Below, in pieces: positions 25,283-33,561 of a stretch of DNA of 39,987 bases. Where the stretch lies: positions 1 to 39,987 of the forward strand of contig JAUSJM010000008.1 in the NCBI GenBank assembly GCA_030647265.1. Reading direction: 5' to 3'. Position 1 is the first letter of the stretch. Each line of letters begins with the position of its first letter. A program made the position numbers and the translations under genes. The stretch comes from a bacterium. GTDB taxonomy: Bacteria > Patescibacteriota > Microgenomatia > Daviesbacterales > UBA10151. The notes beneath the pieces are model-generated. The model saw nothing but the letters and a program-made list of their open reading frames with translations. It searched no databases and had not been told where the DNA came from.

Positions 25283-25933
25283 TTAAAGCAAAAACTTTTC
25301 CAGATTAAAAGATCTTCTGTGAATTTTACATAAACCATACTTTTTAATAGCTGCTTGATGTTCTTTTGTTCCATAACCTTTATGTTTTGCCAAACCATAC
25401 TTGGGATATTTTTGATGAAGCTTGGTCATCAAATTATCCCTATAAACTTTAGCAATAATGGAAGCGGCAGAGATGGAAGCACAAATTTTATCTCCATTTT
25501 TGACAGGTTGCTGCTTTTTCCTGTTTAAGTGCTTAATGTAAGCAGAGCTTGCAATTTTCACTACGTTCAAATTGTAAAAAGCATCAAATACAACAAAGTC
25601 TGGCTTAGGTTTTATATTTCTAACTGCCTTTCGAAAGGCTTTTTGGGTAGCTTTCCCTATTCCTACCTTATTTATATCCCTCACACTTATTTCAGCTACA
25701 GCCCAGTCTAAAGCTACTTTTTTAATCTCTTCAGATAACCTTTCCCTCTGTTTAGGCCTTAGAAGTTTGGAATCAGCCACACCTTCAGGAAGAATCACAT
25801 CTTTTGGGAAAATCACAGCTCCTACTACCACCGGCCCGGCAAAACACCCTCTTCCCACCTCATCCAAACCACAAATATAGTGGTAACCTTTCTTCCAAAG
25901 TTTGTTTTCAATATCTAATGTAGGAAAAATCAC
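25283..25933 (-). CDS. rnhB: Ribonuclease HII
   Basis: 216 residues. CGLDEVGRGCFAGPVVVGAVI near residue 23 carries the Asp-Glu pair; VVFDAFYNL and ASIIAKVYRDNLM complete the active site. It removes RNA primers and single ribonucleotides from DNA. It starts at GTG directly after the rplS stop (GTAAGTG), so the two are co-translated, a common L19-RNase HII arrangement. Confidence 0.96.
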   Translation of the reverse strand: MIFPTLDIENKLWKKGYHYICGLDEVGRGCFAGPVVVGAVIFPKDVILPEGVADSKLLRPKQRERLSEEIKKVALDWAVAEISVRDINKVGIGKATQKAFRKAVRNIKPKPDFVVFDAFYNLNVVKIASSAYIKHLNRKKQQPVKNGDKICASISAASIIAKVYRDNLMTKLHQKYPKYGLAKHKGYGTKEHQAAIKKYGLCKIHRRSFNLEKFLL

Positions 25934-26248
25934 TTACACTCTCACTGCCTGACGGCCGACGAGGTTACGAAGATAATAAAGTTTGCTTCTTCTGGGATTG
26001 GAAGCTTTCTTTTTGACCTCCACTTTTACCAAAGATCTGGCATCCAAAGGCCACTTTCTTTCCACCCCGACTCCGCCTGCACCAACTCTCCTTACTGTCA
26101 TCATCTGGTTTTCTCCCCTTCCGGAAAGAGAGATTAAAATGCCTTCAAAAACCTGAGTTCTGGTTTTATTTCCCTCCACTACAGTAGAATGGACACGCAA
26201 AGTATCCCCAATATGAAACTCGGTAGTGGCAACTTTTGCTGAAATCAT
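25934..26248 (-). CDS. rplS: 50S ribosomal protein L19
   Basis: 104 residues. FHIGDTLRVHSTVVEGNKTRTQVFEGILI and TVRRVGAGGVGVERKWPL, then the basic end KLYYLRNLVGRQAVRV, are typical L19. It sits at the 30S-50S interface. It has its own strong promoter despite following dnaE in the same direction: TTGACT, 17 bases, TACAAT, 7 bases, ATG. The mRNA is predicted to be leaderless. rnhB follows. Confidence 0.97.
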   Translation of the reverse strand: MISAKVATTEFHIGDTLRVHSTVVEGNKTRTQVFEGILISLSGRGENQMMTVRRVGAGGVGVERKWPLDARSLVKVEVKKKASNPRRSKLYYLRNLVGRQAVRV

Positions 26249-26255
26249 GCTCTAG

Positions 26256-26284
26256 ATTGTAACTTTTTTACCATCTTAAGTCAA
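26256..26284 (-). promoter_or_regulatory. rplS promoter
   Basis: Minus strand TTGACT, 17-base spacer, TACAAT, then 7 bases to ATG. The best full -35/-10 match among the predicted leaderless starts. Confidence 0.75.
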
Positions 26285-26305
26285 TTCTGGCTTTCCAGAA
26301 TTGAC
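26280..26305 (-). repeat. Perfect 11-bp inverted repeat overlapping the rplS -35
   Basis: GTCAATTCTGG, loop CTTT, CCAGAATTGAC. It lies between the dnaE stop and rplS and contains most of the rplS -35. With no T-run on the minus strand it is a poor terminator; it may be an operator or an RNA-processing hairpin. Confidence 0.7.
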
Positions 26306-26312
26306 CCTGAGT

Positions 26313-29300
26313 CTATAGAAGGGTCAACCTAAAGGAGCCCTGCCCTAAAAGTGCCTCAATTTGTTCTATAAGTACCGGATCAACTTTGATGCCGAAAGGA
26401 AGATCCATCCTCTTTAAATCATTCCCCCTATTGGGCAAAAGCAAGGCTACTTTCAAACTCCCCGGAAATCCTCTTAAGATTCTGTTCACCTTTTGTAAAA
26501 TATCTACCCCACAATCCCTGGGCACAGTAATCTCCACCTCCTTCTCCTTCTTAGCAGTGACTGTTTTAGAAGTCTCCATCACCTTCACCTCTCCCGGATC
26601 AAAAGTCTCACTGTCATATAAACTAACCCTGTCTACCACCAAGCTTAGTTGGTCTTCCCTTTTATCAATCTTTCCCCACACCACAACCACCCTATCATTT
26701 TCCAAAAACTCTTTGGAAGCCTGAAAAGTGGTGGGAAAAACTACCGCTTCTATCTCTGTTGTCCCATCGGAAAGCTTCACAAAAGCCATCTCTGCCTGGC
26801 TTTTTTTAGTAATCACCCTTTTTACCTCAGTAACTACTCCTCCTAAAATCACCTTCTGACCGACAAGATCCTCATTTAATTCTGTCAACTTATAAGGACA
26901 ACGGCTTTCCGCCTCCCTTAAGATTTCTTGGAAGGGAGGTTCATGAAGATAAAAACCCAGTAGCTCTTTTTCAAAGTTAAGCAGTTGATCCAGCTCCCAC
27001 TCCGGTACATCCGGTAGCTGAACAACTATCTCATTTGAGACCTCCTCCTCTCCAAATAATCCTACCTGTCCCTCATTTCCCTTCTTAGTCTTAGCATGGG
27101 CTTTTTCTAAAACCTGGTCCAAAACTATCATTTGGGCAGCCCTCGAACCCAAAGCATCCAAAGCCCCAGCTTTAATTAAGCTTTCCAAAGTTTTTCTGTT
27201 AACCAACCTATTGTCTGCCCTGCCACAAAGATCAGCTAAAGACTTAAACTCTTCCTTCTTTCTGGCTTCTAAAATTGACTCGATAGCTAAGATACCAACA
27301 TTTTTAATAGCTGATAAACCAAATCTAATACCCTGTTGATGTTCTGCCCGGTCCACTTCTCTTACCTGTCTGTTCAGCTCTTCCTCAGAAAGCTTTTGAA
27401 TATCCTCAATTTCAAACCCCACTTTGGATTTATTTACATCAGGTGGTAAAACCACAATCCCCATCCTCTTACACTCCTCCATAGCATGGGCAATTTTCTC
27501 GGTGTCTCCATACTCCGCAGTCATCACCGCTGCCATAAACTCCACCGAAAAGTTAGCCTTCATATAAGCTGTTTGGTATGAAACCATGGCATAAGAAGCA
27601 CTGTGGGCTTTATTAAAACCATAGGCAGCGAATTTTTCTATGAGATCAAATAGTTCTTCAGCTTTTTTCCTTCCCATACCGTTCGCCACCGCTCCTTCAA
27701 TAAAATGATCCTTCTGTTTGGCCATCTCCGCGGGAATCTTTTTACCCATGGCTTTCCGGAATTTATCTGCTTCCTCCCAGGTGTACCCGGCAATTTTGAT
27801 AGCAGTCATAATGACATCCTCCTGATAAACTAAAAGGCCCAAAGAGCGACCCATATATTCCGCCATCCGAGAGTCAAGATAAGTAATTTTCTTGGGATCA
27901 CGCTTACGGGCAATATATTCAGGAATAATACTCAATGGCCCGGGGCGGTAAAGAGCAATCATCACCATAATGTCAAAAATATTAGTTGGCTGCAGATCCA
28001 CCAAATATCTTGTCATCCCAGAACCCTCCAGCTGAAATAGTCCCATTGTTTCCCCCTTCGCTAGAAGATCATAAGTTTTTTTATCGTTTAAAGGAAGATT
28101 TGTTAAATTTACCTCCATATTCCTATTCTCTTTGACCCTTTTTACCGCCTCCCCCAAAATCGAGAGGTTCCGAATTCCCAGCATATCCATTTTGACCAGG
28201 CCTACTCCGTCCTCTCCCACCCAATACATGTCATACTGGGTGACAATTTTATCTCCATTGGCCTCTCGTTGCAGTGGAGTAAAGTCGGTTAAGCTGGTAG
28301 GGGCAATGACCAAACCTGCAGCATGGACAGAAGCATGACGAACCGTTCCTTCGATTTTCTTTGCTAAATCAATTAAAGTTTTCACATGAGGATCCTCTTT
28401 ATATAGTTGGTTTAAATCCGGTACTTCTTTTAAGGCATCATCAAGACTCTGATGGAAACCTTGCTTAGGAGGAGGAACAAGTTTAGCAATCCTATCTACC
28501 TCTCCGTAAGACATCCCTAAAACCCGGCCTATATCTCGAATAGCAGCCCGGCCCATCATAGTTCCGAAGGTTATGATGTGAGCTACCTTATCATGACCAT
28601 ACTTGTCCATAACGTAGCGGATAACTTCATCCCGTCTGTCATCAGCAAAATCAACGTCAATATCAGGCAGTGAAGGTCTCCAGGGATTTAAAAATCTTTC
28701 AAATGGCAACAGATAATCTGCCGGGTTAATATTAGTAACTTCCAACACATAAAGCACCAGTGATCCAGCTGCCGAACCCCGAGTGTTGGTGATAATACCT
28801 TGCTGATGAGACCAATCGATAAAATCATCCACAATTAAAAAGTAAGTGGCATAGTTTTTCTTCTCAATAATTGAAAGCTCGTAATCTAATCTTTCTCTTA
28901 ATTTTCCGTCATCATCAGGAAACTTTTCTGCAAATCTTTCATCACAAATTTTTCGAAGGTAAGCCATGGGGTCCTCGTTTCCGGGAACATCAAAAATAGG
29001 AAAGTGGGGTTTGCCTAAAGTAATCTCTAAGTCTATCTTCTCAGCTATTTTTACGGTGTTGGCTATAGCTTCAGGAAGATCTGAAAACATCCCAGACATC
29101 TCTTCCGAAGATTTGATATAAAGATTAGGAGTATCAATCATCCGAAGCCTATTAATATCCTTGATAAACTTACCGGTCTGGACACAGAGCACAGCATCCT
29201 GGGCATCAGCATCATCTAAATTTACGTAGTGATAATCATTGGTGGCCACAATGGGCAAACCTACCTTGGAAGAAAGTTGTCTCACTGCTTTCCACCAAAT

Positions 29301-29948
29301 CTTTTGGAAAGCAGCCATCCTTTGCAGGTCCTGCAGAACTCTTGGTTCTAAGTTTGGTTGTTTGAGCAGCTTTTCATATTCATGGTCTTGCAGCTCTAAA
29401 TAAAAGTTACCCTCCCCAAAAATCTCCAAGTACTTTTTAATAATCCCTTCTCCCTCTTTAAAATCATCCTCTTTTAAACTTTCCGCAAATTCACCACCTG
29501 GACAGCCTGATAAAGCAATAATCCCCTCATGAAATTCTTTTAGCAGTTCCTTGTCTACCCGGGGCTTGTAATAATAACCATCAAGGTGGGCGATGGAAGT
29601 AAGTTTCATGAGGTTCCTATAGCCTTGATAGTTTTTAGCCAACAGGGTTAAATGGTAAGGCTCAGTATCAACCTTACCCTCTTTATCTTTATGGGACCTT
29701 TTGGCTACATACACTTCACAACCTACAATAGGTTTTACTTCTTGATCCAAACAAGTTTTATAAAATTCAATAGCTCCATACATTACCCCATGGTCAGTTA
29801 TGGCAACAGCATTCATTTCCATCTCTTTAACTGCCTTTACTAATTTTTTTACTTTGGAAATTCCATCAAGAAGAGAATATTCGGTATGACCGTGAAGGTG
29901 AACAAAATTTGGCATGAGATTAGGGGCAGGTGCTTTAACGATATTCAT
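26313..29948 (-). CDS. dnaE: DNA polymerase III subunit alpha
   Basis: 1211 residues, the replicative polymerase. PHP domain from FVHLHGHTEYSLLDG; the polymerase core has PDIDVDFADDRRDEVI, GLFQLEGSGM and YQEDVIMTAIKIAGYTWEEADKFRKAMGKK; a C-terminal OB fold is seen in VILGGVVTEVKRVITKKSQAEMAF. The PHP domain could proofread, or that role may have been lost. The ATG at 29948 adds 11 residues before an alternative start (MPNFVHLHG); neither has an SD or an obvious -10. It follows gatB by 48 bases, so it may end the gatCAB transcript. Confidence 0.97.
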   Translation of the reverse strand: MNIVKAPAPNLMPNFVHLHGHTEYSLLDGISKVKKLVKAVKEMEMNAVAITDHGVMYGAIEFYKTCLDQEVKPIVGCEVYVAKRSHKDKEGKVDTEPYHLTLLAKNYQGYRNLMKLTSIAHLDGYYYKPRVDKELLKEFHEGIIALSGCPGGEFAESLKEDDFKEGEGIIKKYLEIFGEGNFYLELQDHEYEKLLKQPNLEPRVLQDLQRMAAFQKIWWKAVRQLSSKVGLPIVATNDYHYVNLDDADAQDAVLCVQTGKFIKDINRLRMIDTPNLYIKSSEEMSGMFSDLPEAIANTVKIAEKIDLEITLGKPHFPIFDVPGNEDPMAYLRKICDERFAEKFPDDDGKLRERLDYELSIIEKKNYATYFLIVDDFIDWSHQQGIITNTRGSAAGSLVLYVLEVTNINPADYLLPFERFLNPWRPSLPDIDVDFADDRRDEVIRYVMDKYGHDKVAHIITFGTMMGRAAIRDIGRVLGMSYGEVDRIAKLVPPPKQGFHQSLDDALKEVPDLNQLYKEDPHVKTLIDLAKKIEGTVRHASVHAAGLVIAPTSLTDFTPLQREANGDKIVTQYDMYWVGEDGVGLVKMDMLGIRNLSILGEAVKRVKENRNMEVNLTNLPLNDKKTYDLLAKGETMGLFQLEGSGMTRYLVDLQPTNIFDIMVMIALYRPGPLSIIPEYIARKRDPKKITYLDSRMAEYMGRSLGLLVYQEDVIMTAIKIAGYTWEEADKFRKAMGKKIPAEMAKQKDHFIEGAVANGMGRKKAEELFDLIEKFAAYGFNKAHSASYAMVSYQTAYMKANFSVEFMAAVMTAEYGDTEKIAHAMEECKRMGIVVLPPDVNKSKVGFEIEDIQKLSEEELNRQVREVDRAEHQQGIRFGLSAIKNVGILAIESILEARKKEEFKSLADLCGRADNRLVNRKTLESLIKAGALDALGSRAAQMIVLDQVLEKAHAKTKKGNEGQVGLFGEEEVSNEIVVQLPDVPEWELDQLLNFEKELLGFYLHEPPFQEILREAESRCPYKLTELNEDLVGQKVILGGVVTEVKRVITKKSQAEMAFVKLSDGTTEIEAVVFPTTFQASKEFLENDRVVVVWGKIDKREDQLSLVVDRVSLYDSETFDPGEVKVMETSKTVTAKKEKEVEITVPRDCGVDILQKVNRILRGFPGSLKVALLLPNRGNDLKRMDLPFGIKVDPVLIEQIEALLGQGSFRLTLL

Positions 29949-29996
29949 TTAACTATGGAAACAACCACAATTTCAAGTAGGAGTTTGGTAAGAACC

Positions 29997-31319
29997 TCAG
30001 TTTTGGAGCTTACTTTCTAGGATTCGTCTGACTTTTTCTACATTTACTTTTCCTTGAGTTTTCCTCATCACCCCACCGATTAAAGCCTGAAGAGCATTCA
30101 GTTTTCCTTTTTGGTAATCCTCCACAGAGTTAGGATTTTCAAATATTACCTCTGCTACAATCTTTTCTATCTTTACCTCATCCTCAAGTATTCCCACCCT
30201 CTTCCCAGCAAGATCTTCTACCGCACGTAAGACTTGGTCTTTTGAGGCTAATTTAATTTTTTGGTTCACAATATAGTTGGCAATTTCTTGTGGCTTTAGT
30301 TGTTTCTCTCTACCTAGCTTTATAGCTTCCTCAAAATAACCAGCCAGCTCTTTTGAATCTACCAAAACTTGAGCATTTTGTCTAGAAATTCCATAATCTG
30401 CCACAAACCTTTTTGCCTTCCTATTAGGTAATTCCACTATCTCCTCCTTAATTCTTAACTCATCACTCTTCACCCTTAACTCAGAAATATCCGGCTCCGG
30501 GAAATAACGATAATCATGAGCCTCCTCTTTGGACCTCTGTAAGTAGGTATCCCTTTTGGCTTCATTCCAGCCTCTAGTTTCCTGAGTTAACTTTTCTCCT
30601 TTCTCTAAAGCCTCAATCTGCCTTTTAATCTCATACTCAATAGCAGCTGTCATAAACCTAAAGGAATTGATATTTTTTAACTCTACTCGGTAGTTTGGCA
30701 GTTCCTTTTGTCCTGCAGGTCTTACCGAGACATTGGCTTCCAGCCTCATGTCCCCTCTTTCCATATCAGCACTGGAAACTCCCAGATACCTGAATATCTG
30801 CTGAAGTTTTTTAGCATAGTCCTTTACCTGGGATGGATCAGTAAAATCTGGTTCAGTGACAATCTCCACCAAAGGCACTGTGGATCTGTTGTAATCAATG
30901 AGTGTCACACCTCCAATGTGTGATAATTTTCCAGTGTCTTCTTCCTGATGAACTCTGTTAATCTTAATTTTGCTAACCTTTCCATCTTTGTCTTCCACTT
31001 CCAGCCAACCTTCCACACAAAGGGGCCATCTATACTGAGAGATTTGATAGCCTTTAGGTAAATCCGGATAAAAGTAAATTTTTCTTTCAAACCTGGAAAG
31101 ATCTACCACTTTACAATTCAGAGCCAAACCGATCTGCAAACACTTTTTTATAGCTTCCTTATTAGTGAAAGGCAAAGCCCCGGGTAAACCTAAACAAACA
31201 GGACAAGTGTGGGTGTTAGGTTGCTTTCCAAAGTAGTCAGCAGAGCACCTGCAAAACATCTTGGATTTAGTGTTTAGTTCTACATGGACCTCTAATCCAA
31301 TAACTGGTTCGTATTTCAC
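29997..31319 (-). CDS. gatB: Asp/Glu-tRNA(Asn/Gln) amidotransferase subunit B
   Basis: 440 residues. YEPVIGLEVHVELNTKSKMFC opens the family; CPVCLGLPGALPFTN, DMRLEANVSVRP and RYFPEPD follow, and the C-terminal YqeY-like domain ends in GGVMRKTQGKVNVEKVRRIL. With GatA and GatC it turns Glu-tRNA(Gln) or Asp-tRNA(Asn) into the amides. GTG start, with AAAGGA about 11 bases upstream. The segment ELRVKSDELRIKEE is encoded by a short-word DNA repeat (about 30446-30486). Confidence 0.97.
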   Translation of the reverse strand: MKYEPVIGLEVHVELNTKSKMFCRCSADYFGKQPNTHTCPVCLGLPGALPFTNKEAIKKCLQIGLALNCKVVDLSRFERKIYFYPDLPKGYQISQYRWPLCVEGWLEVEDKDGKVSKIKINRVHQEEDTGKLSHIGGVTLIDYNRSTVPLVEIVTEPDFTDPSQVKDYAKKLQQIFRYLGVSSADMERGDMRLEANVSVRPAGQKELPNYRVELKNINSFRFMTAAIEYEIKRQIEALEKGEKLTQETRGWNEAKRDTYLQRSKEEAHDYRYFPEPDISELRVKSDELRIKEEIVELPNRKAKRFVADYGISRQNAQVLVDSKELAGYFEEAIKLGREKQLKPQEIANYIVNQKIKLASKDQVLRAVEDLAGKRVGILEDEVKIEKIVAEVIFENPNSVEDYQKGKLNALQALIGGVMRKTQGKVNVEKVRRILESKLQN

Positions 31320-31354
31320 GTTTTTTGAATCCTTTCAAAAAAGGCCAGGTTCTG

Positions 31355-31395
31355 CAAGCGAGTAGTAAAATATCTCATACTGCGAGCGAAGCAGG
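31355..31395 (+). repeat. GAGCGAAGC-type repeat between gatA and gatB
   Basis: Outer CTGC...GCAG arms enclose AAGCGAG, ATATCTC and GCGAGCGAAGC. The order of words (AGCG, ATCTC, GAGCGAAGCA) matches the 3' part of the 94-bp tRNA-linked repeat, so it is likely a diverged member of the same family. Confidence 0.5.
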
Positions 31396-31398
31396 TCA

Positions 31399-32757
31399 TT
31401 ATATTTTTGGTTTCTCCTTATGCCAGCTAGTCGCCTTCTCATAAACCTCGCCAACATTCAAAATAGTTTCCTCATCCATATATTTTCCTAAAATTTGCAG
31501 TCCTACAGGTAAGTTGTTTACGAATCCACAGGGAACGGATAATCCAGGAATTCCTGCTAGGCTGGCAGGAATGGTATAAGCATCAGAAAGATACATCGTT
31601 AAAGGATCCTGTGTTTTCTCTCCCAAATTCCAAGCCACAGTAGGGGAAACTGGACCGACTATGACATCACATTTCTCAAAAGCTTTAGCAAAATCTTCTT
31701 TAATTAGGGTCCTTACTCTGGCAGCTTTGGCATAATAATCATCATAATATCCTGAAGAGAGAGCAAAAGTTCCCAGCATAATTCTCCTTTTTGCCTCATC
31801 TCCAAATTTATCTCTTGTTCCACCAAATCTAATCCCGTCATATTTGGCTAAATTCGAAGAAACCTCTGAAGCCATGATGATATAGTAAGCAGCAATACCA
31901 TATTCTGTGTGGGGCAAAGTCACCTCCACAATTTCTGCTCCCAGCTCTTCCAGTTTCTTAATCGCTTCTCTCACAACTTTTTCCACTCCCTGGTCTAACC
32001 CTTTCCCAAAATACTCTTTAGGTATTCCCACTTTTAATCCCTTTAGGTTTTCACCATACCCTTTACCCTTTACCCTAAACCCTTCTTCAACACAATTACC
32101 GTCATATCCATCAGGCCCGGAAATCCATTCTAAAACCTGTCTGGCATCAGCTACTGTTTTAGTAATTGGCCCGATCTGATCAAATGATGAGGCCATGGCA
32201 ATAGCTCCATACCTGGAAACCCTCCCATAGCTTGGCTTGAGTCCTACCACTCCACATAAAGAAGCTGGCTGCCTGATTGACCCACCTGTATCTGTTCCCA
32301 AAGCAAAGACACACATGTCTGAGGCCACTGCTGCAGATGAACCGGAAGAAGACCCCCCAGGCACTTTAGATAAGTCCCAAGAGTTTTTAGCAACCCCATA
32401 GGCTGAATTTTCTCCGGAAGAGCCCATGGCAAACTCGTCACAATTAGTTTTTCCTACCACCCCAATCCCCTTTACTTTCAACCTCTCTATCACTGTAGCA
32501 TCGTAGGGAGGAATAAAACCTTCTAAAATCTTAGAACCAGCTGTAGTGGGAATATTTTTGGTAATAATGATATCTTTGATAGCAGCTGGAATTCCTGAAG
32601 ATTTCTCTGCAGTCCAGAGGTAAGCATTCAACTTTGGATTTAGCTGTTTAATCCTTTCTCTATAAGTATTGTTCAGCTCTTCCCCCGAGAACTGTTTATT
32701 TTTTAACCCTTTAATAGTCTCTATTAAAGTCAGTTTTGTTAAATCGCTATCACTCAT
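31399..32757 (-). CDS. gatA: Asp/Glu-tRNA(Asn/Gln) amidotransferase subunit A
   Basis: 452 residues, amidase-signature family. Catalytic Lys in IPAAIKDIIIT near residue 58, GSSSGSSAAVAS with the cis-Ser, and GTDTGGSIRQPASLCG with the nucleophile Ser. It frees ammonia from glutamine for GatB. Its ATG overlaps the gatC stop by 4 bases. The segment GFRVKGKGYGENLKG near residue 225 is encoded by a GGGTAAAGGGTAAAGGGT-like DNA repeat (about 32054-32086) in a surface loop. Confidence 0.97.
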   Translation of the reverse strand: MSDSDLTKLTLIETIKGLKNKQFSGEELNNTYRERIKQLNPKLNAYLWTAEKSSGIPAAIKDIIITKNIPTTAGSKILEGFIPPYDATVIERLKVKGIGVVGKTNCDEFAMGSSGENSAYGVAKNSWDLSKVPGGSSSGSSAAVASDMCVFALGTDTGGSIRQPASLCGVVGLKPSYGRVSRYGAIAMASSFDQIGPITKTVADARQVLEWISGPDGYDGNCVEEGFRVKGKGYGENLKGLKVGIPKEYFGKGLDQGVEKVVREAIKKLEELGAEIVEVTLPHTEYGIAAYYIIMASEVSSNLAKYDGIRFGGTRDKFGDEAKRRIMLGTFALSSGYYDDYYAKAARVRTLIKEDFAKAFEKCDVIVGPVSPTVAWNLGEKTQDPLTMYLSDAYTIPASLAGIPGLSVPCGFVNNLPVGLQILGKYMDEETILNVGEVYEKATSWHKEKPKI

Positions 32758-33044
32758 TCTTCAAAAACTCCTTTGGTGACAAAGAAACCATCTTTTACTT
32801 GAGAAGCATTTTGTAAAGCTTCTTCCTGAGGTAAACTTTCCCCAACTTTATCCTCTCTTAAAACATTGGAAAGCCCTGTCACATTAAATGTCGGTTCCAC
32901 TTCAGAGGTGTCAGCACTATTTAATTGGTCAATATAATCTAAAATTTTGGAGAGCTGGCCTGAGTACTTCTCAATCTCTTCATCGGAGAGTGGAAGATTA
33001 GCGAGCTTTGCTACCTTCTTCACCTGATCTGCTGTTAGTTTCAT
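32754..33044 (-). CDS. gatC: Asp/Glu-tRNA(Asn/Gln) amidotransferase subunit C
   Basis: 96 residues. VKKVAKLANLPLSDEEIEKYSGQLSKIL, then a proline/valine linker and LREDKVGESLPQEEALQNA, are the GatC pattern of a belt that binds GatA and GatB. It is first in gatC-gatA-gatB. The promoter TTAACA, 17 bases, TATAAT lies 6 bases before the ATG, so the mRNA is predicted to be leaderless, with the downstream genes coupled. Confidence 0.96.
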   Translation of the reverse strand: MKLTADQVKKVAKLANLPLSDEEIEKYSGQLSKILDYIDQLNSADTSEVEPTFNVTGLSNVLREDKVGESLPQEEALQNASQVKDGFFVTKGVFEE

Positions 33045-33050
33045 AGCAAG

Positions 33051-33079
33051 ATTATACTTTATCGATAAGAAACTGTTAA
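33051..33079 (-). promoter_or_regulatory. gatCAB promoter
   Basis: Minus strand TTAACA, 17 bases, TATAAT, 6 bases, ATG. Five of six and six of six consensus matches. Confidence 0.75.
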
Positions 33080-33105
33080 GAAGGAGGTGCAGAGGTACCA
33101 GTAAT

Positions 33106-33486
33106 CTAAAAGTTCAGGCAGCTTTCTTTAAAAGAGTCTCTCTTTACTAACATTTCCAACATCATCACTATTTCAATACCTCTCTTAGTTCGTTCATAGA
33201 AAAGATGGCCTCCCCACCTATCAAGTCTCAATAGATCTACAGCCACCCTATCATCTCTTTTTGCCTCACCCCTGTAAGCAGTTGATAAAATTTTCGCCTG
33301 ATTCATAAAACTTAATCCTCTCAAATAAAATAAGTGAGCTGCGGTATTACCAACTACCCCTAGATTTGCCCACCGCCGGGCTAACTCTAGGTGTGACTTC
33401 CCAGTTTGGGAAGCCTCTTCACGAGCCTGCCTCCTGTCTGCTGCTGTAGCCAAATTTCTTGTATCAATACAAACTTCTGCCACCAT
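33106..33486 (-). CDS. Hypothetical 126-aa protein
   Basis: Helical, basic, soluble protein with no family I recognise. LARRWANLGVVGNTAAHLFYLRGLSF resembles helical repeat proteins such as TPR, but only about one unit is visible. It lies between obg and gatC on the same strand. TATATT lies about 30 bases upstream, so unlike its neighbours it would have a short leader. Two further cysteines (residues 6 and 123) do not form a motif. Confidence 0.55.
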   Translation of the reverse strand: MVAEVCIDTRNLATAADRRQAREEASQTGKSHLELARRWANLGVVGNTAAHLFYLRGLSFMNQAKILSTAYRGEAKRDDRVAVDLLRLDRWGGHLFYERTKRGIEIVMMLEMLVKRDSFKESCLNF

Positions 33487-33561
33487 TTTATTTTCTCAAC
33501 TTACAAGATAAAGAATATATTCTACCTAGGCACAGATGTCAACCTTTAACTACCGAACAGA

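Noticed and set aside
26386-26724. 112-aa plus-strand ORF
   Set aside because: Shadow of dnaE; Ser/Leu-rich translation typical of antisense frames.
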